A stretch of 64,000 nt of DNA, taken from Neisseria dentiae. Its GTDB lineage: Bacteria > Pseudomonadota > Gammaproteobacteria > Burkholderiales > Neisseriaceae. The stretch spans positions 992,001 to 1,056,000 of the forward strand of contig NZ_CP059570.1 in NCBI RefSeq assembly GCF_014055005.1. Reading direction: 5' to 3'. Positions 19,494 to 28,090 of the stretch are shown here, piece by piece. Both the position numbers and the translations under genes were made by a program. Position 1 is the stretch's first letter, and every line of letters begins with the position of its first letter. The notes under the pieces were generated by a model. That model did not search any database, was not told the origin of the DNA, and saw nothing but the letters and a program-made list of their open reading frames with translations.

Positions 19494-19895
19494 ATGGAGT
19501 GGCTGATGTTGGATGCCACCCATATCAAAGTTCATCCCCATGTGGTGGGAGTCAAAGGCGGCAATGAAGGCATGAGCCGCACAAAAGAGAGCTGAATACC
19601 AAGCTGCATTTAGCAGTGGGTGCCCACGGGATAGCGGTAAAATTCGTGTTAAGCGAAGGTAGTGTTGCAGATTGTCTGTTTGCCGAAGCACTGATTGCAG
19701 ATACGGCAGCCGACAAGCTGTTGGCCGATAAGGCCTATGATACTGATGCGATCAGGAATTTGGCGGTTTCTTTGGAAATAGACACTGTTGTCCTGCTAAA
19801 AATTAATCAGAGGAACAACTGTTTCTTGACCACCGTTATCGGTACCGTTACCATCATTTAGTAGAAAACTGTTTTTTGGATTTCGAACATTAGTG
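19494..19895 (+). pseudogene. IS5-family transposase remnant (plus-strand copy)
   Basis: Reading MEWLMLDATHIKVHPHVVG, then after a frameshift near 19585 LNTKLHLAVGAHGIAVKF, LLADKAYDTDAIRN and, after a second shift near 19830, FLDHRYRYR, the segment is the DDE core of an IS5-family (IS427-like group) transposase. The N-terminal portion and the right end of the element are missing. It is inactive. Confidence 0.8.
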
Positions 19896-20025
19896 GGGCT
19901 CGAAGAGATTGGCTTCATTTGCGGTGGTAATAGAACTGAAGCATTTGGCGTAACGTGTCGCGATACCCCACCAATGTTTGAAATCCAGAAAACGGTTCCA
20001 TAACAAGTGCCTGTAACGGCATAAC
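19896..20025 (-). pseudogene. IS5-family transposase C-terminal fragment (opposite orientation)
   Basis: On the minus strand the segment reads RFLDFKHWWGIATRYAK and ends TTANEANLFEPH, the normal C-terminus of the same transposase type. It abuts the plus-strand remnant tail to tail, so the sequence around 19858-20020 is an imperfect palindrome. No other part of this second copy is present. Confidence 0.7.
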
Positions 20026-20086
20026 TATCGGTTAAATAAGCTATGGAAAATCCTAGGGTCTGTCGACATTCAAGTTTACCTTAATT

Positions 20087-20461
20087 TCAATACGGCAGCA
20101 ACAAGGTAAATATTGGCAGCAAAAGATTGGTCGGTTTTTTCTGCGCGCATCGCAATCTTTTTGAATTCTTTGAGTTTGCAAAAAAGTTCTCAATCAAATG
20201 TCGCCAGCAATACATCATCTTGTCGTGTTCCCGCTGCAATTTGCGGTTGTTACGCGGCGGAATAACCACCTTACTCCCCCTTTCGGTCAACTCTTCGACC
20301 AGCCAGTCGGCATCAAAGGCTTTATCCGCCAATAAAGCATCAAATTCCTTTTCTTTAATCAGCGGTTCTACGCCGCAAATGTCATTGCGCTGACCAGGCA
20401 TCAGTTTGAAGTCAATCAGGTTCCCCAAAGCATCCACCATAGCCAAAATCTTGGTCGTCAT
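20087..20461 (-). CDS. IS5-family transposase, second ORF (orfB)
   Basis: The annotated 124 residues start MTTKILAMVDALGN, but the frame is open upstream through NQAIGQSKGG to the A-AAA-G slip site. FDALLADKAFDADWLVEEL has the second catalytic Asp, and HDKMMYCWRHLIENFFANSK the catalytic Glu. The product is probably made only as a frameshift fusion with orfA. Confidence 0.82.
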   Translation of the reverse strand: MTTKILAMVDALGNLIDFKLMPGQRNDICGVEPLIKEKEFDALLADKAFDADWLVEELTERGSKVVIPPRNNRKLQREHDKMMYCWRHLIENFFANSKNSKRLRCAQKKPTNLLLPIFTLLLPY

Positions 20462-20490
20462 CCCGCCTTTGGATTGGCCGATGGCCTGAT

Positions 20491-20841
20491 TTAGAGTCCC
20501 CCTTTTGCACCCTGACCGTGGCGGTGAACTTTGACAATTGTGCCGTCAATCATGACATACTCCATATCGAGATCACGGTTCAGTTCTTCAAAAATATCAT
20601 GAAAACGGTCGGCCAAGACCCATCTGCGGTAGCGTTTGTGGATACTTTTCCAATTACCGAACTCTTCGGGCAGATCGCGCCAAGGACTGCCGGTACGGAT
20701 AATCCATAGTATGGCTTCTATAAATAATCGGTTATCGACAGCGGTTCGGCCGGCATCGCCAACTTTTCCTTGGCATAAAGGCTCAATTTTTGCCCACTGT
20801 GCATCGGTAAGAATATATCTGGTCATGAGGATAGGATACAC
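20491..20841 (-). CDS. IS5-family transposase, first ORF (orfA)
   Basis: The protein has 116 residues: LTDAQWAKIEPL, GSPWRDLPEEFGNWKS and YRRWVLADRFHDIF are hallmarks of the IS5/IS427 N-terminal domain, and VMIDGTIVKVHRHGQGAKGG holds the first catalytic Asp. The frame ends at a TAA just after A-AAA-GGG-GGA, where a -1 slip would enter the second ORF. Confidence 0.85.
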   Translation of the reverse strand: MYPILMTRYILTDAQWAKIEPLCQGKVGDAGRTAVDNRLFIEAILWIIRTGSPWRDLPEEFGNWKSIHKRYRRWVLADRFHDIFEELNRDLDMEYVMIDGTIVKVHRHGQGAKGGL

Positions 20842-21119
20842 TGAAAACTTGAATGTCGACAGACCCTAGCGTTATTTACACTTTTTATTTTTGCTTAAAG
20901 GCCCAATTGGGGGCTTTTTGAGAATTGTCAAACCATGCCAAAAGGTACGGTGAAGCTGCGTAATTCTTGAAAATACTCAAAAGTCACACAATAATCTTTT
21001 CAGTAAAAATAAAAGTTATTCAGCATAAAAAGCATACTCAACCCAGCCTTTTCCAGTAATTTTTAATAAAGTCATGAAAATTTTAAAAAATCAATAGGCT
21101 GATATTACTGAAAAAACAG

Positions 21120-22301
21120 TTAGCCCAGCCACGACGCGACTGCCGCACGCAGGCGTTTCATGCCTTCTTGCAGGTCTTCGTCGTTCAACAGCAGGCTGGG
21201 GGCGAGGCGGATGACGTTGCTGCCGGCCACCAGAATCATCAGGCCGTGTTTCAGCGCGGCTTGGGTTAATTCGCCCGCGCGGTCGGTATAGCCGTCGGCC
21301 AGCACACAGCCGATCAACAGCCCCATGCCGCGCACTTCTTTGAACACGCCGGTTTCTTCTCCCAACAGAGCCAGCGCCGTTTGCAACTTTTTCCCTTGGT
21401 TGACTGCGTTTTGCAGGGTTTCGGGCGTGCTGATGATGTCGAAGGCGCAATTGCCGACGGCGCACGCCAACGGGTTGCCGCCGAAGGTGGAACCGTGCGT
21501 GCCGGGGGCGAAGCTGGGGGCGACGGCATCGGTGGTCAGCATGGCGCCGATGGGAAAGCCGCAGCCCAGGGCTTTGGCGCTGGTGAGAATATCGGGGCGC
21601 ACGCCGTAATGTTCATAGGCAAACAGTTTGCCGGTGCGCCCCATGCCGGTTTGCACTTCGTCGAACACCAGCAGGGCGTGGTTTTCATCGCACAGGCGGC
21701 GTGCGGCTTGCAGAAACGCGGCATCGGCAGGCAAAACGCCGCTTTCTCCCTGAACCGGTTCGATAATCACGGCGCAGGTTTTTTCCGATATGGCGGCGGC
21801 AAGCGCATCGGCATCATTGTAGGGGATATGGGTGATGCCGCCCGGCAGCGGGGCGAAATCGCGGCTGTATTTGGGCTGGCCGCCCACCGACACGGTGAAC
21901 AGCGTGCGCCCGTGAAAGGCGTTTACGCAGGCGATGATTTCGGTTTTGCTTTCGCCGAAATGGTCGCGTGCGTATTTGCGGGCCAGTTTCAGGGCGGCTT
22001 CGTTGGCTTCGGCACCGGAATTGCAGAAAAACACTTTGTCGGCAAATGTGTGTTCGGTGAGTTTTTTCGCCAGCATTTGCGCCGGTGCGGTGGTGTAGAT
22101 ATTGGAAATATGCCACAGCTTCGCGGCTTGGCGGGCGAGGGCGTCAACCAGTTGCGGGTGGCAGTGCCCGAGCGCGTTAACGGCGATGCCGCCTGCCAGA
22201 TCGATATATTCGCGCCCTTCGGTATCCCACACGCGGCTTCCGGCGGCGTGGTCGGGGATAATCGGGGCAAAAGCGAAATTGGGCGTGAGATAGTTTTGCA
22301 T
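21120..22301 (-). CDS. argD: Acetylornithine aminotransferase
   Basis: The protein has 393 residues, the usual ArgD size. PLP enzyme class III motifs are FFCNSGAEANEAALKLAR, AFHGRTLFTVSVGG, LLVFDEVQTGMGRTGKLFAYEHYG (read as neighbouring motifs) and the PLP lysine in LTSAKALGCGFPIGAM. The enzyme transaminates N-acetylglutamate semialdehyde in arginine biosynthesis, and ArgD enzymes can also act in lysine synthesis. The gene is monocistronic. IS debris begins shortly beyond its 3' end. Confidence 0.93.
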   Translation of the reverse strand: MQNYLTPNFAFAPIIPDHAAGSRVWDTEGREYIDLAGGIAVNALGHCHPQLVDALARQAAKLWHISNIYTTAPAQMLAKKLTEHTFADKVFFCNSGAEANEAALKLARKYARDHFGESKTEIIACVNAFHGRTLFTVSVGGQPKYSRDFAPLPGGITHIPYNDADALAAAISEKTCAVIIEPVQGESGVLPADAAFLQAARRLCDENHALLVFDEVQTGMGRTGKLFAYEHYGVRPDILTSAKALGCGFPIGAMLTTDAVAPSFAPGTHGSTFGGNPLACAVGNCAFDIISTPETLQNAVNQGKKLQTALALLGEETGVFKEVRGMGLLIGCVLADGYTDRAGELTQAALKHGLMILVAGSNVIRLAPSLLLNDEDLQEGMKRLRAAVASWLG

Positions 22302-22544
22302 GATGATGTTCTTTCGGAGGGGGTTTCAGACGGCCTGAAACGCCGGTTTGCACGGTCATTTGATTGAAGCCGTAACCTTACCGCAATCGTGCCGAAAACG
22401 GAATGTGTACAGGTAAAAAAGCCGTGGTTTTGGGGTTGTCCGAACTGCCTTTTTTGTTTTCAGACGGCCTGAAACCTTTGAAAAATCAGCTCAGGCCGTC
22501 TGAAATGCCAGGCTGACGTCATGCGCGGGCATGAGGCAGAGGTT

Positions 22545-24314
22545 TTAAAACGACGGCATGGATTGCACCAAAGTTCCGACCTGTTTTTCCGTTTCTCTGG
22601 CAATCATTTCCCGTAATGCGCTGCGGCGGTTTTCCTGTGTGGCGCAGGCCGTCTTAAAAGCGGTGCGGCCGCCCCAGAATACAAACCTTTCGCGGGCGCG
22701 GGTAACGGCGGTGTAGAGCAGGGCGCGGTTAAGGCCGTGCGGGCTGCCGTCCGGGGCGGAAGGCGGCAGCAGCCACACTTCGCCGTATTCCGACCCTTGG
22801 CTTTTGTGTACGGTGATGGCGAATGCGGTTTCGTGGGCGGGCAGGCGGCTTAACGGCACGGTGCGCTGCCCGCCGGCGGCGGGAAAATAGGCGGCCAGCG
22901 TGCCGGGGCGGCTGGGGTCGGGCAGAATCAGGCCGATGTCGCCGTTAAATAAATCGAGCGCGTAATCGTTGCGCGACACCATCACCACCTGCCCGGCGAA
23001 CCACGGTGCGTCGGCGCGCGCCAAGCCGTGCCGATGCAGGCAGCGGCGGTAGGCTTCGTTGAATGCGGCGGCATCTTCGCGCCAAGCCGCCAGCACCACG
23101 GTGTCGGTTTGGCGGCGGAATGCCTGTTCAACATCACCAGAAACCACCGCCTGCCAATAAGCGGCCTGTTGTTCGTAAAAGGCTTCGGCCTGTTGTTTGA
23201 GGCTGCCTTCGCGCACGCCGAGCGTGTCGGGGAAGCAGGCGAACTGCGCCCATGCGTTTTCTGCGTCTCCCGCCGCAATGGCGCGTGCCAAGCAGCCGAT
23301 ACCGCTGTTGTCGCCGAAGCGGTGGCTGAAATGCAGGCGGGCAGTATTTGCCGACAAGGGCGGCGGGTTGCCGGAAACTTTAAAGCCGTGCCGGGGCAGC
23401 ATGGCCGACAGCTCTTGCGCGGTTGCCGTGTTTAACAGGGTTTCTTGCGCCAGTTCGGCCAAAACCGCGCCCGCACCCACCGAGGGCAGTTGGTTTTCGT
23501 CGCCCAGCAGAATAACGCGGCAACCCGAAGGCACGGCGCGCAGCAGTTGCAGCATCAGGGCAAGGTCGAGCATCGAAGCCTCATCGATAACCAGCACGTC
23601 CAGCGGCAGCGGCTGTTCGCGGTGGAAGGCGGGCTGCATCTGCGGCGGACGCAGTTTCAACAGGCGGTGTACGGTTTGGCCTTCGAGTTGCAGCAGGTGG
23701 CGGCGAACGGTGTCGGGCAGCCCGAAAGTGCCGGCAGCATGGTGCAGCGCCCGCGCCATATGGGCGGCGGCCTTGCCCGTGGGTGCGGCCAGCGCGATGC
23801 GCGGCAGCCTGCCGCCGTTGCTGCACAACAGCCCAAGCAGTTTGGCCACGGTGGTGGTTTTGCCCGTGCCCGGCCCGCCGCTGATTAAGATAAACGGTTG
23901 CCGCAGAGCCAGTGCAGCGGCATCGCGCTGGCCTTCGCTGTTTGCGCCGGCAAACCATTGCGCCAGATTCTGCCCGGCCTGCATCCAGTCGACGGGTTCG
24001 GTTTTTGCCGCAGCCAAGCGCACGATTTCCTGCGCCAAGTCGCGCTCAAGCTGCCACACTCTGCCGAGAAACAGCCGCTTGCCCGAGAGTATCAGCGGCA
24101 TACCGCTGCCGCCCGCCACGCCGGGAATCTGCCGCAAAGCCGCCACGTCGGCATCGTTTAACCAAATAAAGGCGTGGCCGTCTGAAAGTGCTTCAAACAG
24201 TTTGCGCACATACGGTACGGCGGTGGCGGCCTCTTCGGGTGCGTGCCGCTGCAATAGTTCAATCGCGGCATCGGCGGCGGCTTGGTTTAAATCGGCGGCG
24301 GTTTCTTGCGGCAT
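22545..24314 (-). CDS. recD: Exodeoxyribonuclease V subunit alpha (RecD)
   Basis: The protein has 589 residues. The superfamily 1 helicase Walker A is ISGGPGTGKTTTVAKLL, with VLVIDEASMLDLALM as motif II, ILLGDENQLPSVGAGAV as motif III, and the UvrD-like C-terminal FAITVHKSQGSEYGEV. RecD is the fast 5'-3' motor of RecBCD, acting in recombination and double-strand break repair. recB and recC are not adjacent, as is common in Neisseria. One DUS lies inside the coding region near 24178. Confidence 0.92.
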   Translation of the reverse strand: MPQETAADLNQAAADAAIELLQRHAPEEAATAVPYVRKLFEALSDGHAFIWLNDADVAALRQIPGVAGGSGMPLILSGKRLFLGRVWQLERDLAQEIVRLAAAKTEPVDWMQAGQNLAQWFAGANSEGQRDAAALALRQPFILISGGPGTGKTTTVAKLLGLLCSNGGRLPRIALAAPTGKAAAHMARALHHAAGTFGLPDTVRRHLLQLEGQTVHRLLKLRPPQMQPAFHREQPLPLDVLVIDEASMLDLALMLQLLRAVPSGCRVILLGDENQLPSVGAGAVLAELAQETLLNTATAQELSAMLPRHGFKVSGNPPPLSANTARLHFSHRFGDNSGIGCLARAIAAGDAENAWAQFACFPDTLGVREGSLKQQAEAFYEQQAAYWQAVVSGDVEQAFRRQTDTVVLAAWREDAAAFNEAYRRCLHRHGLARADAPWFAGQVVMVSRNDYALDLFNGDIGLILPDPSRPGTLAAYFPAAGGQRTVPLSRLPAHETAFAITVHKSQGSEYGEVWLLPPSAPDGSPHGLNRALLYTAVTRARERFVFWGGRTAFKTACATQENRRSALREMIARETEKQVGTLVQSMPSF

Positions 24315-24361
24315 GAAAATCTTCCGGCATTAAATAAACAATTGGATTTTAATGAAGATTT

Positions 24362-24390
24362 CAGGCCGTCTGAAATTTTCAGACGGCCTG
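24362..24390 (-). terminator. Tight inverted-DUS hairpin after tpx
   Basis: CAGGCCGTCTGAAA and TTTCAGACGGCCTG are almost adjacent, giving a stem with a minimal loop between the tpx stop codon and the recD start. Confidence 0.8.
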
Positions 24391-24417
24391 CTTGTTACAT
24401 CTGAATCTAAAACCGCA

Positions 24418-24912
24418 TCACAACACGGCCAAAGCGGCGGCGTAATCCGGTTCGTTGGCGATTTCGCCCACCAGTTCGCTGTGCAGAACCCGGTTGTTTT
24501 CGTCCAGCACCGCCACCGAACGGGCGGTCAGCCCTTTGAGTGCGCCGCTGTCGATGGCCACGCCGTAATCGCGGGCGAAGCCGCTGCGGAAAGTGGACAG
24601 CATCACCACGTTGTCGATGCCTTCCGCGCCGCAGAAACGCGCTTGGGCAAACGGCAGGTCGGCGGAAACACACAACACCACGGCATTATCCAAACCGGCT
24701 GCTTTTTCGTTGAAAGTGCGCACGGATTTCGCACACACGCCGGTATCGACGCTGGGGAAAATATTGAGGATTTTGCGCTTGCCGGCAAAGTCGGCCAATG
24801 CTTTTTCCGATAAATCGCCTGCGGTCAGGCTGAAATCGGGCGCGCTTTGCCCTTGTTGTAAAAACACGCCGCCCACTTCGACGGGGTTACCTTGCAGGGT
24901 TACTTGTGCCAT
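24418..24912 (-). CDS. tpx: Thiol peroxidase
   Basis: The protein has 164 residues and is an atypical 2-Cys peroxiredoxin of the Tpx class. The peroxidatic cysteine is C60 in SVDTGVCAKSVRTFN and the resolving cysteine C94 in ARFCGAEGI, the classical Tpx spacing. It reduces lipid and other hydroperoxides with thioredoxin. There is no signal peptide. Confidence 0.95.
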   Translation of the reverse strand: MAQVTLQGNPVEVGGVFLQQGQSAPDFSLTAGDLSEKALADFAGKRKILNIFPSVDTGVCAKSVRTFNEKAAGLDNAVVLCVSADLPFAQARFCGAEGIDNVVMLSTFRSGFARDYGVAIDSGALKGLTARSVAVLDENNRVLHSELVGEIANEPDYAAALAVL

Positions 24913-24936
24913 AACTTTCCTTTCGTATTTGAAGAG

Positions 24937-25551
24937 TCAAACTTTGCACGGCGGCAAAGCGGAGGGGTAGATTGACACGTTGGTTTGCGTGAGTGCAAAC
25001 AGCGTTTCAAGCTGGCGCTGCGCCTGAATCTGCGCGTGTTCAAGAATATCTGCTTTGCAGGCGCTTGCCAACACTTGTTTTTTCGCCTGCTCCTGCACGG
25101 CGGCAAACACGCTTTTATCGATGGGGTGCAGGCCGAGCGAACCGGTTTTGATGTCGTACACTTCGATGTTGTCGAGGTTGACGTCTAAAACTTCCACCGG
25201 CGGCAGGCTGATAATCACTTTGCCGTCAACCACGTTCACATTGTCGGCGGTGAGTTTGCTTAAATCCAAACCCGCCAGCACCCTGCCTTGCGCCATAAAC
25301 AGGCCGGTTTGCGCGTCTTGCCAGAGCGCATACCAGTTGCCTTTCTTTTCGGTTTTCACAATGGTGTCGATGTGGAAGGCCGTGCTCTCCAAGCGGTTGA
25401 GGTTTTGGATTTGCGTGAGCACGCCCTCGCGCGTGAGCACCTGCTGCTGCGCCGCCTGCTGCGGCTGTTTGCGAACCCCGTACCAAACGCCGGCGGCAAC
25501 GGCCAGCAGCAATAACAACACCGCAGCGGCGGTGCGGAAAAACGTTTTCAT
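24937..25551 (-). CDS. DUF4230-family membrane-anchored protein
   Basis: The protein has 204 residues from ATG 25551, chosen over the TTG 9 nt upstream because AAGG sits at a fitting distance. An N-terminal helix (TAAAVLLLLLAVAAGVWYGV) anchors a periplasmic domain. The pattern LESTAFHIDTIVKTEK, then VVDGKVIISLPPVEVLDVNLD, is that of DUF4230 proteins, whose function is unknown to me. It lies 24 nt upstream of tpx on the same strand and may be co-transcribed. Confidence 0.72.
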   Translation of the reverse strand: MKTFFRTAAAVLLLLLAVAAGVWYGVRKQPQQAAQQQVLTREGVLTQIQNLNRLESTAFHIDTIVKTEKKGNWYALWQDAQTGLFMAQGRVLAGLDLSKLTADNVNVVDGKVIISLPPVEVLDVNLDNIEVYDIKTGSLGLHPIDKSVFAAVQEQAKKQVLASACKADILEHAQIQAQRQLETLFALTQTNVSIYPSALPPCKV

Positions 25552-25719
25552 GTGTTCCAAACCTTAATCAAACTTGCTGACAGCGCCCAATATAATGTTT
25601 CCAATCGGATTTTCAATATTAGAGCCATCTGAAAATGAACACGCACCAAAAAGTAGGGCAAATTCCAAACTAACCAAGGTGTAGTTTTCTTATGGGCAAA
25701 TAAATATAGCCCCCGCTTC

Positions 25720-26525
25720 AATACCAAGTCGTCGGGCAGTAACGTACTCAAAAGTCAACAGCGTACTGCCGATCTTTTCAACATCTCCCGAACTCAGTTC
25801 TAACGTGGGATTACCGCCTATAAAAAGGTAGCATTGAAGCGATCGGATACTCGTAAGCTGAATAAAGACAAAATAACCATTCCTTAAAAAAAGCAAAAAC
25901 ACCCAAAAGCTGAGAAACGACCATTACTTGAAGCACCTTTTACACATTGCCCTGCTGCCCAAAAACCGTTTCTACGACAATTTGAATTGTCTGAACAAAG
26001 GCGAAGCCGACAAAGTAGCTGCGTAAAATTATACAAATGAAATAAAACCACTACGACAACCGGCGTATCACTACAGTTTCATCCTGGAATGAGAAGAAAG
26101 CGGCAAGAATTACGAAACTGTTGGGTTTAAAGGCCAAAGCGCGTTAGAAAAGGCTTGTCGCCATGTAATGGAAAAATACCAGAGAGCCTTCTCACTATCG
26201 CGATGGTCCGACAGCAAGATGATGACGAAAATGCTCAACTGAACTGTGCACAAGTTAAACGGAGAGAAATTGCTACCGCACTCCGACTAAGGCTACTGTA
26301 CCGTATACACGATTATCGAGGTAGTTTGGCCAAACCACAGATGACGCAAAGCATACTGCGTAGGGGAAACTGTAGGAACAATGCACCGATGGAGGTTTCT
26401 GTGCGGTGCTGAAGACGGGGGTGTTTGATTTGGAGGCACTGCCTCCGGTTAGGCAGTTGGGCAAACCACTTCGGGAGTATATCTGGTATTACAACGGTGA
26501 GTGGTGCAGTTTTGAGGCCATCTGA
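25720..26525 (+). pseudogene. Degenerate IS3-family element (orfA and orfB relics)
   Basis: Relic motifs in order are QQRTADLFNISRTQF (the HTH of orfA), NRRITTVSSW, ARITKLLGLKAKAR (orfB N-terminus), RRGNCRNNAPME (compare RKGNCYDNAPME near the catalytic Glu), FDLEALPPV and LREYIWYYNGEW. Many stops and frameshifts separate them. The remnant fills most of the 1.05-kb gap between the DUF4230 gene and the ABC transporter. Nothing else was recognised in that gap apart from degenerate DUS at about 25629 and 26515. Confidence 0.72.
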
Positions 26526-26609
26526 AATAATTTAAAACAGTGCCTAAAATTTTGTGTGGAGGGACAAGCTCATAATCTTTCAGAGGGCCTTTCCAATCAA
26601 ACAAGCGGC

Positions 26610-27377
26610 TTATTCGGTTTCCACCCTAATCTGCTGCAAAAACCGTTTGGTGCGTTCGTGCTGCGGGTGGCGGAACAAAGTTTCGGGCGAGCCTTGCTCC
26701 ACAATCAAGCCGTTATCCATCACCACCACGGTGTCGGCCACTTCCATGGCGAATTTGATTTCGTGGGTTACCACCACCATGGTCCAGCCTTCTTTGGCCA
26801 GCTCTTTCATGGTGTTCAGCACATCTTGCACCAATTCGGGGTCGAGTGCGGACGTGGGTTCGTCGAACAGCATCAGTTCGGGCTGGATGGCCAGCGCGCG
26901 GGCGATGCCCACACGCTGCTGCTGGCCGCCTGAAAGCTGATAGGGATAAAGATCGGCTTTATCGCCCAGCCCCACTTTTTCCAGCAGCACCATAGCGGCC
27001 TGCCTGGCTTGTGCGGCGGGTTTGCCCTGAACGGCCACAGGGCCTTCCATCACGTTTTCCAACGCGGTTTTGTGCGGAAACAGATTGTATTGCTGGAACA
27101 CCATGCCTGATTTGCGGCGCAGGGCGAGAATGTCTTTTTTCGACGGATGACGGGCGAAATCAATCTTCAGGGGTTCGCTGCCGCCGAAAGCCACCGTGCC
27201 CTGTTGCGGCATTTCCAAGGCGTTGAGGCAGCGCAGGAACGTGGTTTTGCCCGAACCGGAAGGGCCGAGTATCACCACCACGCTGCCTTTGGCCACATCC
27301 AAATCGATGCCGCGCAAAATGGCGTTGCTGCCGAACGATTTGTGGATATTGCGTATTTCGATCATGGGCTTGCTCAC
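26610..27377 (-). CDS. Polar amino acid (probably cystine) ABC transporter, ATP-binding protein
   Basis: The protein has 255 residues: Walker A GPSGSGKTT, signature LSGGQQQRVGIARALA, Walker B LMLFDEPTSALDPE and the switch His in VVVTHEIKF. The family is PAAT (TcyC/TcyN/GlnQ-like). It overlaps the permease gene by 4 nt, forming a three-gene operon with the permease and binding lipoprotein. Cystine is the likely substrate from similarity to TcyABC-type systems; another polar amino acid is possible. Confidence 0.9.
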   Translation of the reverse strand: MSKPMIEIRNIHKSFGSNAILRGIDLDVAKGSVVVILGPSGSGKTTFLRCLNALEMPQQGTVAFGGSEPLKIDFARHPSKKDILALRRKSGMVFQQYNLFPHKTALENVMEGPVAVQGKPAAQARQAAMVLLEKVGLGDKADLYPYQLSGGQQQRVGIARALAIQPELMLFDEPTSALDPELVQDVLNTMKELAKEGWTMVVVTHEIKFAMEVADTVVVMDNGLIVEQGSPETLFRHPQHERTKRFLQQIRVETE

Positions 27378-28090
27378 TTGGCAACGTAACGGTCGAGCCG
27401 TTTTTCGAGTTTGGTCTGGCCGATAAAGAGGAAGAAGCAGAACACCCAGTAAATCAGGCCGGCTTCGATGTAAACGGGCAGGAAATCATAGCTGGCGTTG
27501 GCAATCTGCTGCGCCACGCGGAACAGCTCGGTGATGGTCACCACCGAAGCCAGCGAAGTGTCTTTAAACAGGCTGATGAAGGTGTTGCTCAAGGGCGGAA
27601 CAGACACGCGGAATGCCTGCGGCATGATGATGCGGCGGAAGGTTTGCATATAGGTCATGCCGATGGAAAAACCGGCTTCCCATTGGCCTTTGGGCACCGA
27701 CAAAATTGCCGCGCGTATGGTTTCGGAAGCATAGGCGCCGATATTGAGCGAAAAGCCGATAACGGCGGTGGGCAGCGGATCAAGGGTGATGCCGATGGCG
27801 GGCAGGCCGTAAAACACCACCATCAGCTGCACCAGCATGGGCGTGCCGCGTATGGCGGAAACATAAAACTGCACCACGCCCAAAAGCAGGCGGTGAAACA
27901 GGCCGCCCACGGGCACTACCCGCACCAACGCCACGCCGAGGGCAATCAATATGCCGCAGACAAAAGAAACGACGGCCAGCGGAATCGAATACAGAAACCC
28001 CGCTTTCACCATCGGCCAGAATGCGTTTATGACCAAAACCGCGCGCTCTTCGGTCATAAACGGCAGGGCGCTTAAAAAATCACTTAACAC
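27374..28090 (-). CDS. Polar amino acid ABC transporter permease
   Basis: The protein has 238 residues with about five membrane helices. The His/Glu/Gln-type permease motif is visible as YVSAIRGTPMLVQLMVVFYG, and the EAA loop as AGFSIGMTYMQTFRRIIMPQ. It overlaps the binding-protein stop codon by 11 nt and the ATPase start by 4 nt, indicating translational coupling. Confidence 0.92.
   Translation of the reverse strand: MLSDFLSALPFMTEERAVLVINAFWPMVKAGFLYSIPLAVVSFVCGILIALGVALVRVVPVGGLFHRLLLGVVQFYVSAIRGTPMLVQLMVVFYGLPAIGITLDPLPTAVIGFSLNIGAYASETIRAAILSVPKGQWEAGFSIGMTYMQTFRRIIMPQAFRVSVPPLSNTFISLFKDTSLASVVTITELFRVAQQIANASYDFLPVYIEAGLIYWVFCFFLFIGQTKLEKRLDRYVAK

Larger units (their letters stand above)
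20056..20866 (-). mobile_element. Complete IS5-family insertion sequence, 811 bp
   Basis: The ends are perfect inverted repeats beginning GGGTCTGTCGACATTCAAGT, each flanked by TA (20054-20055 and 20867-20868), the expected target duplication for this group. Two minus-strand ORFs encode one transposase in two frames. The element lies in IS debris downstream of the sigma-54-type activator and 250 bp past the 3' end of argD. Confidence 0.88.
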
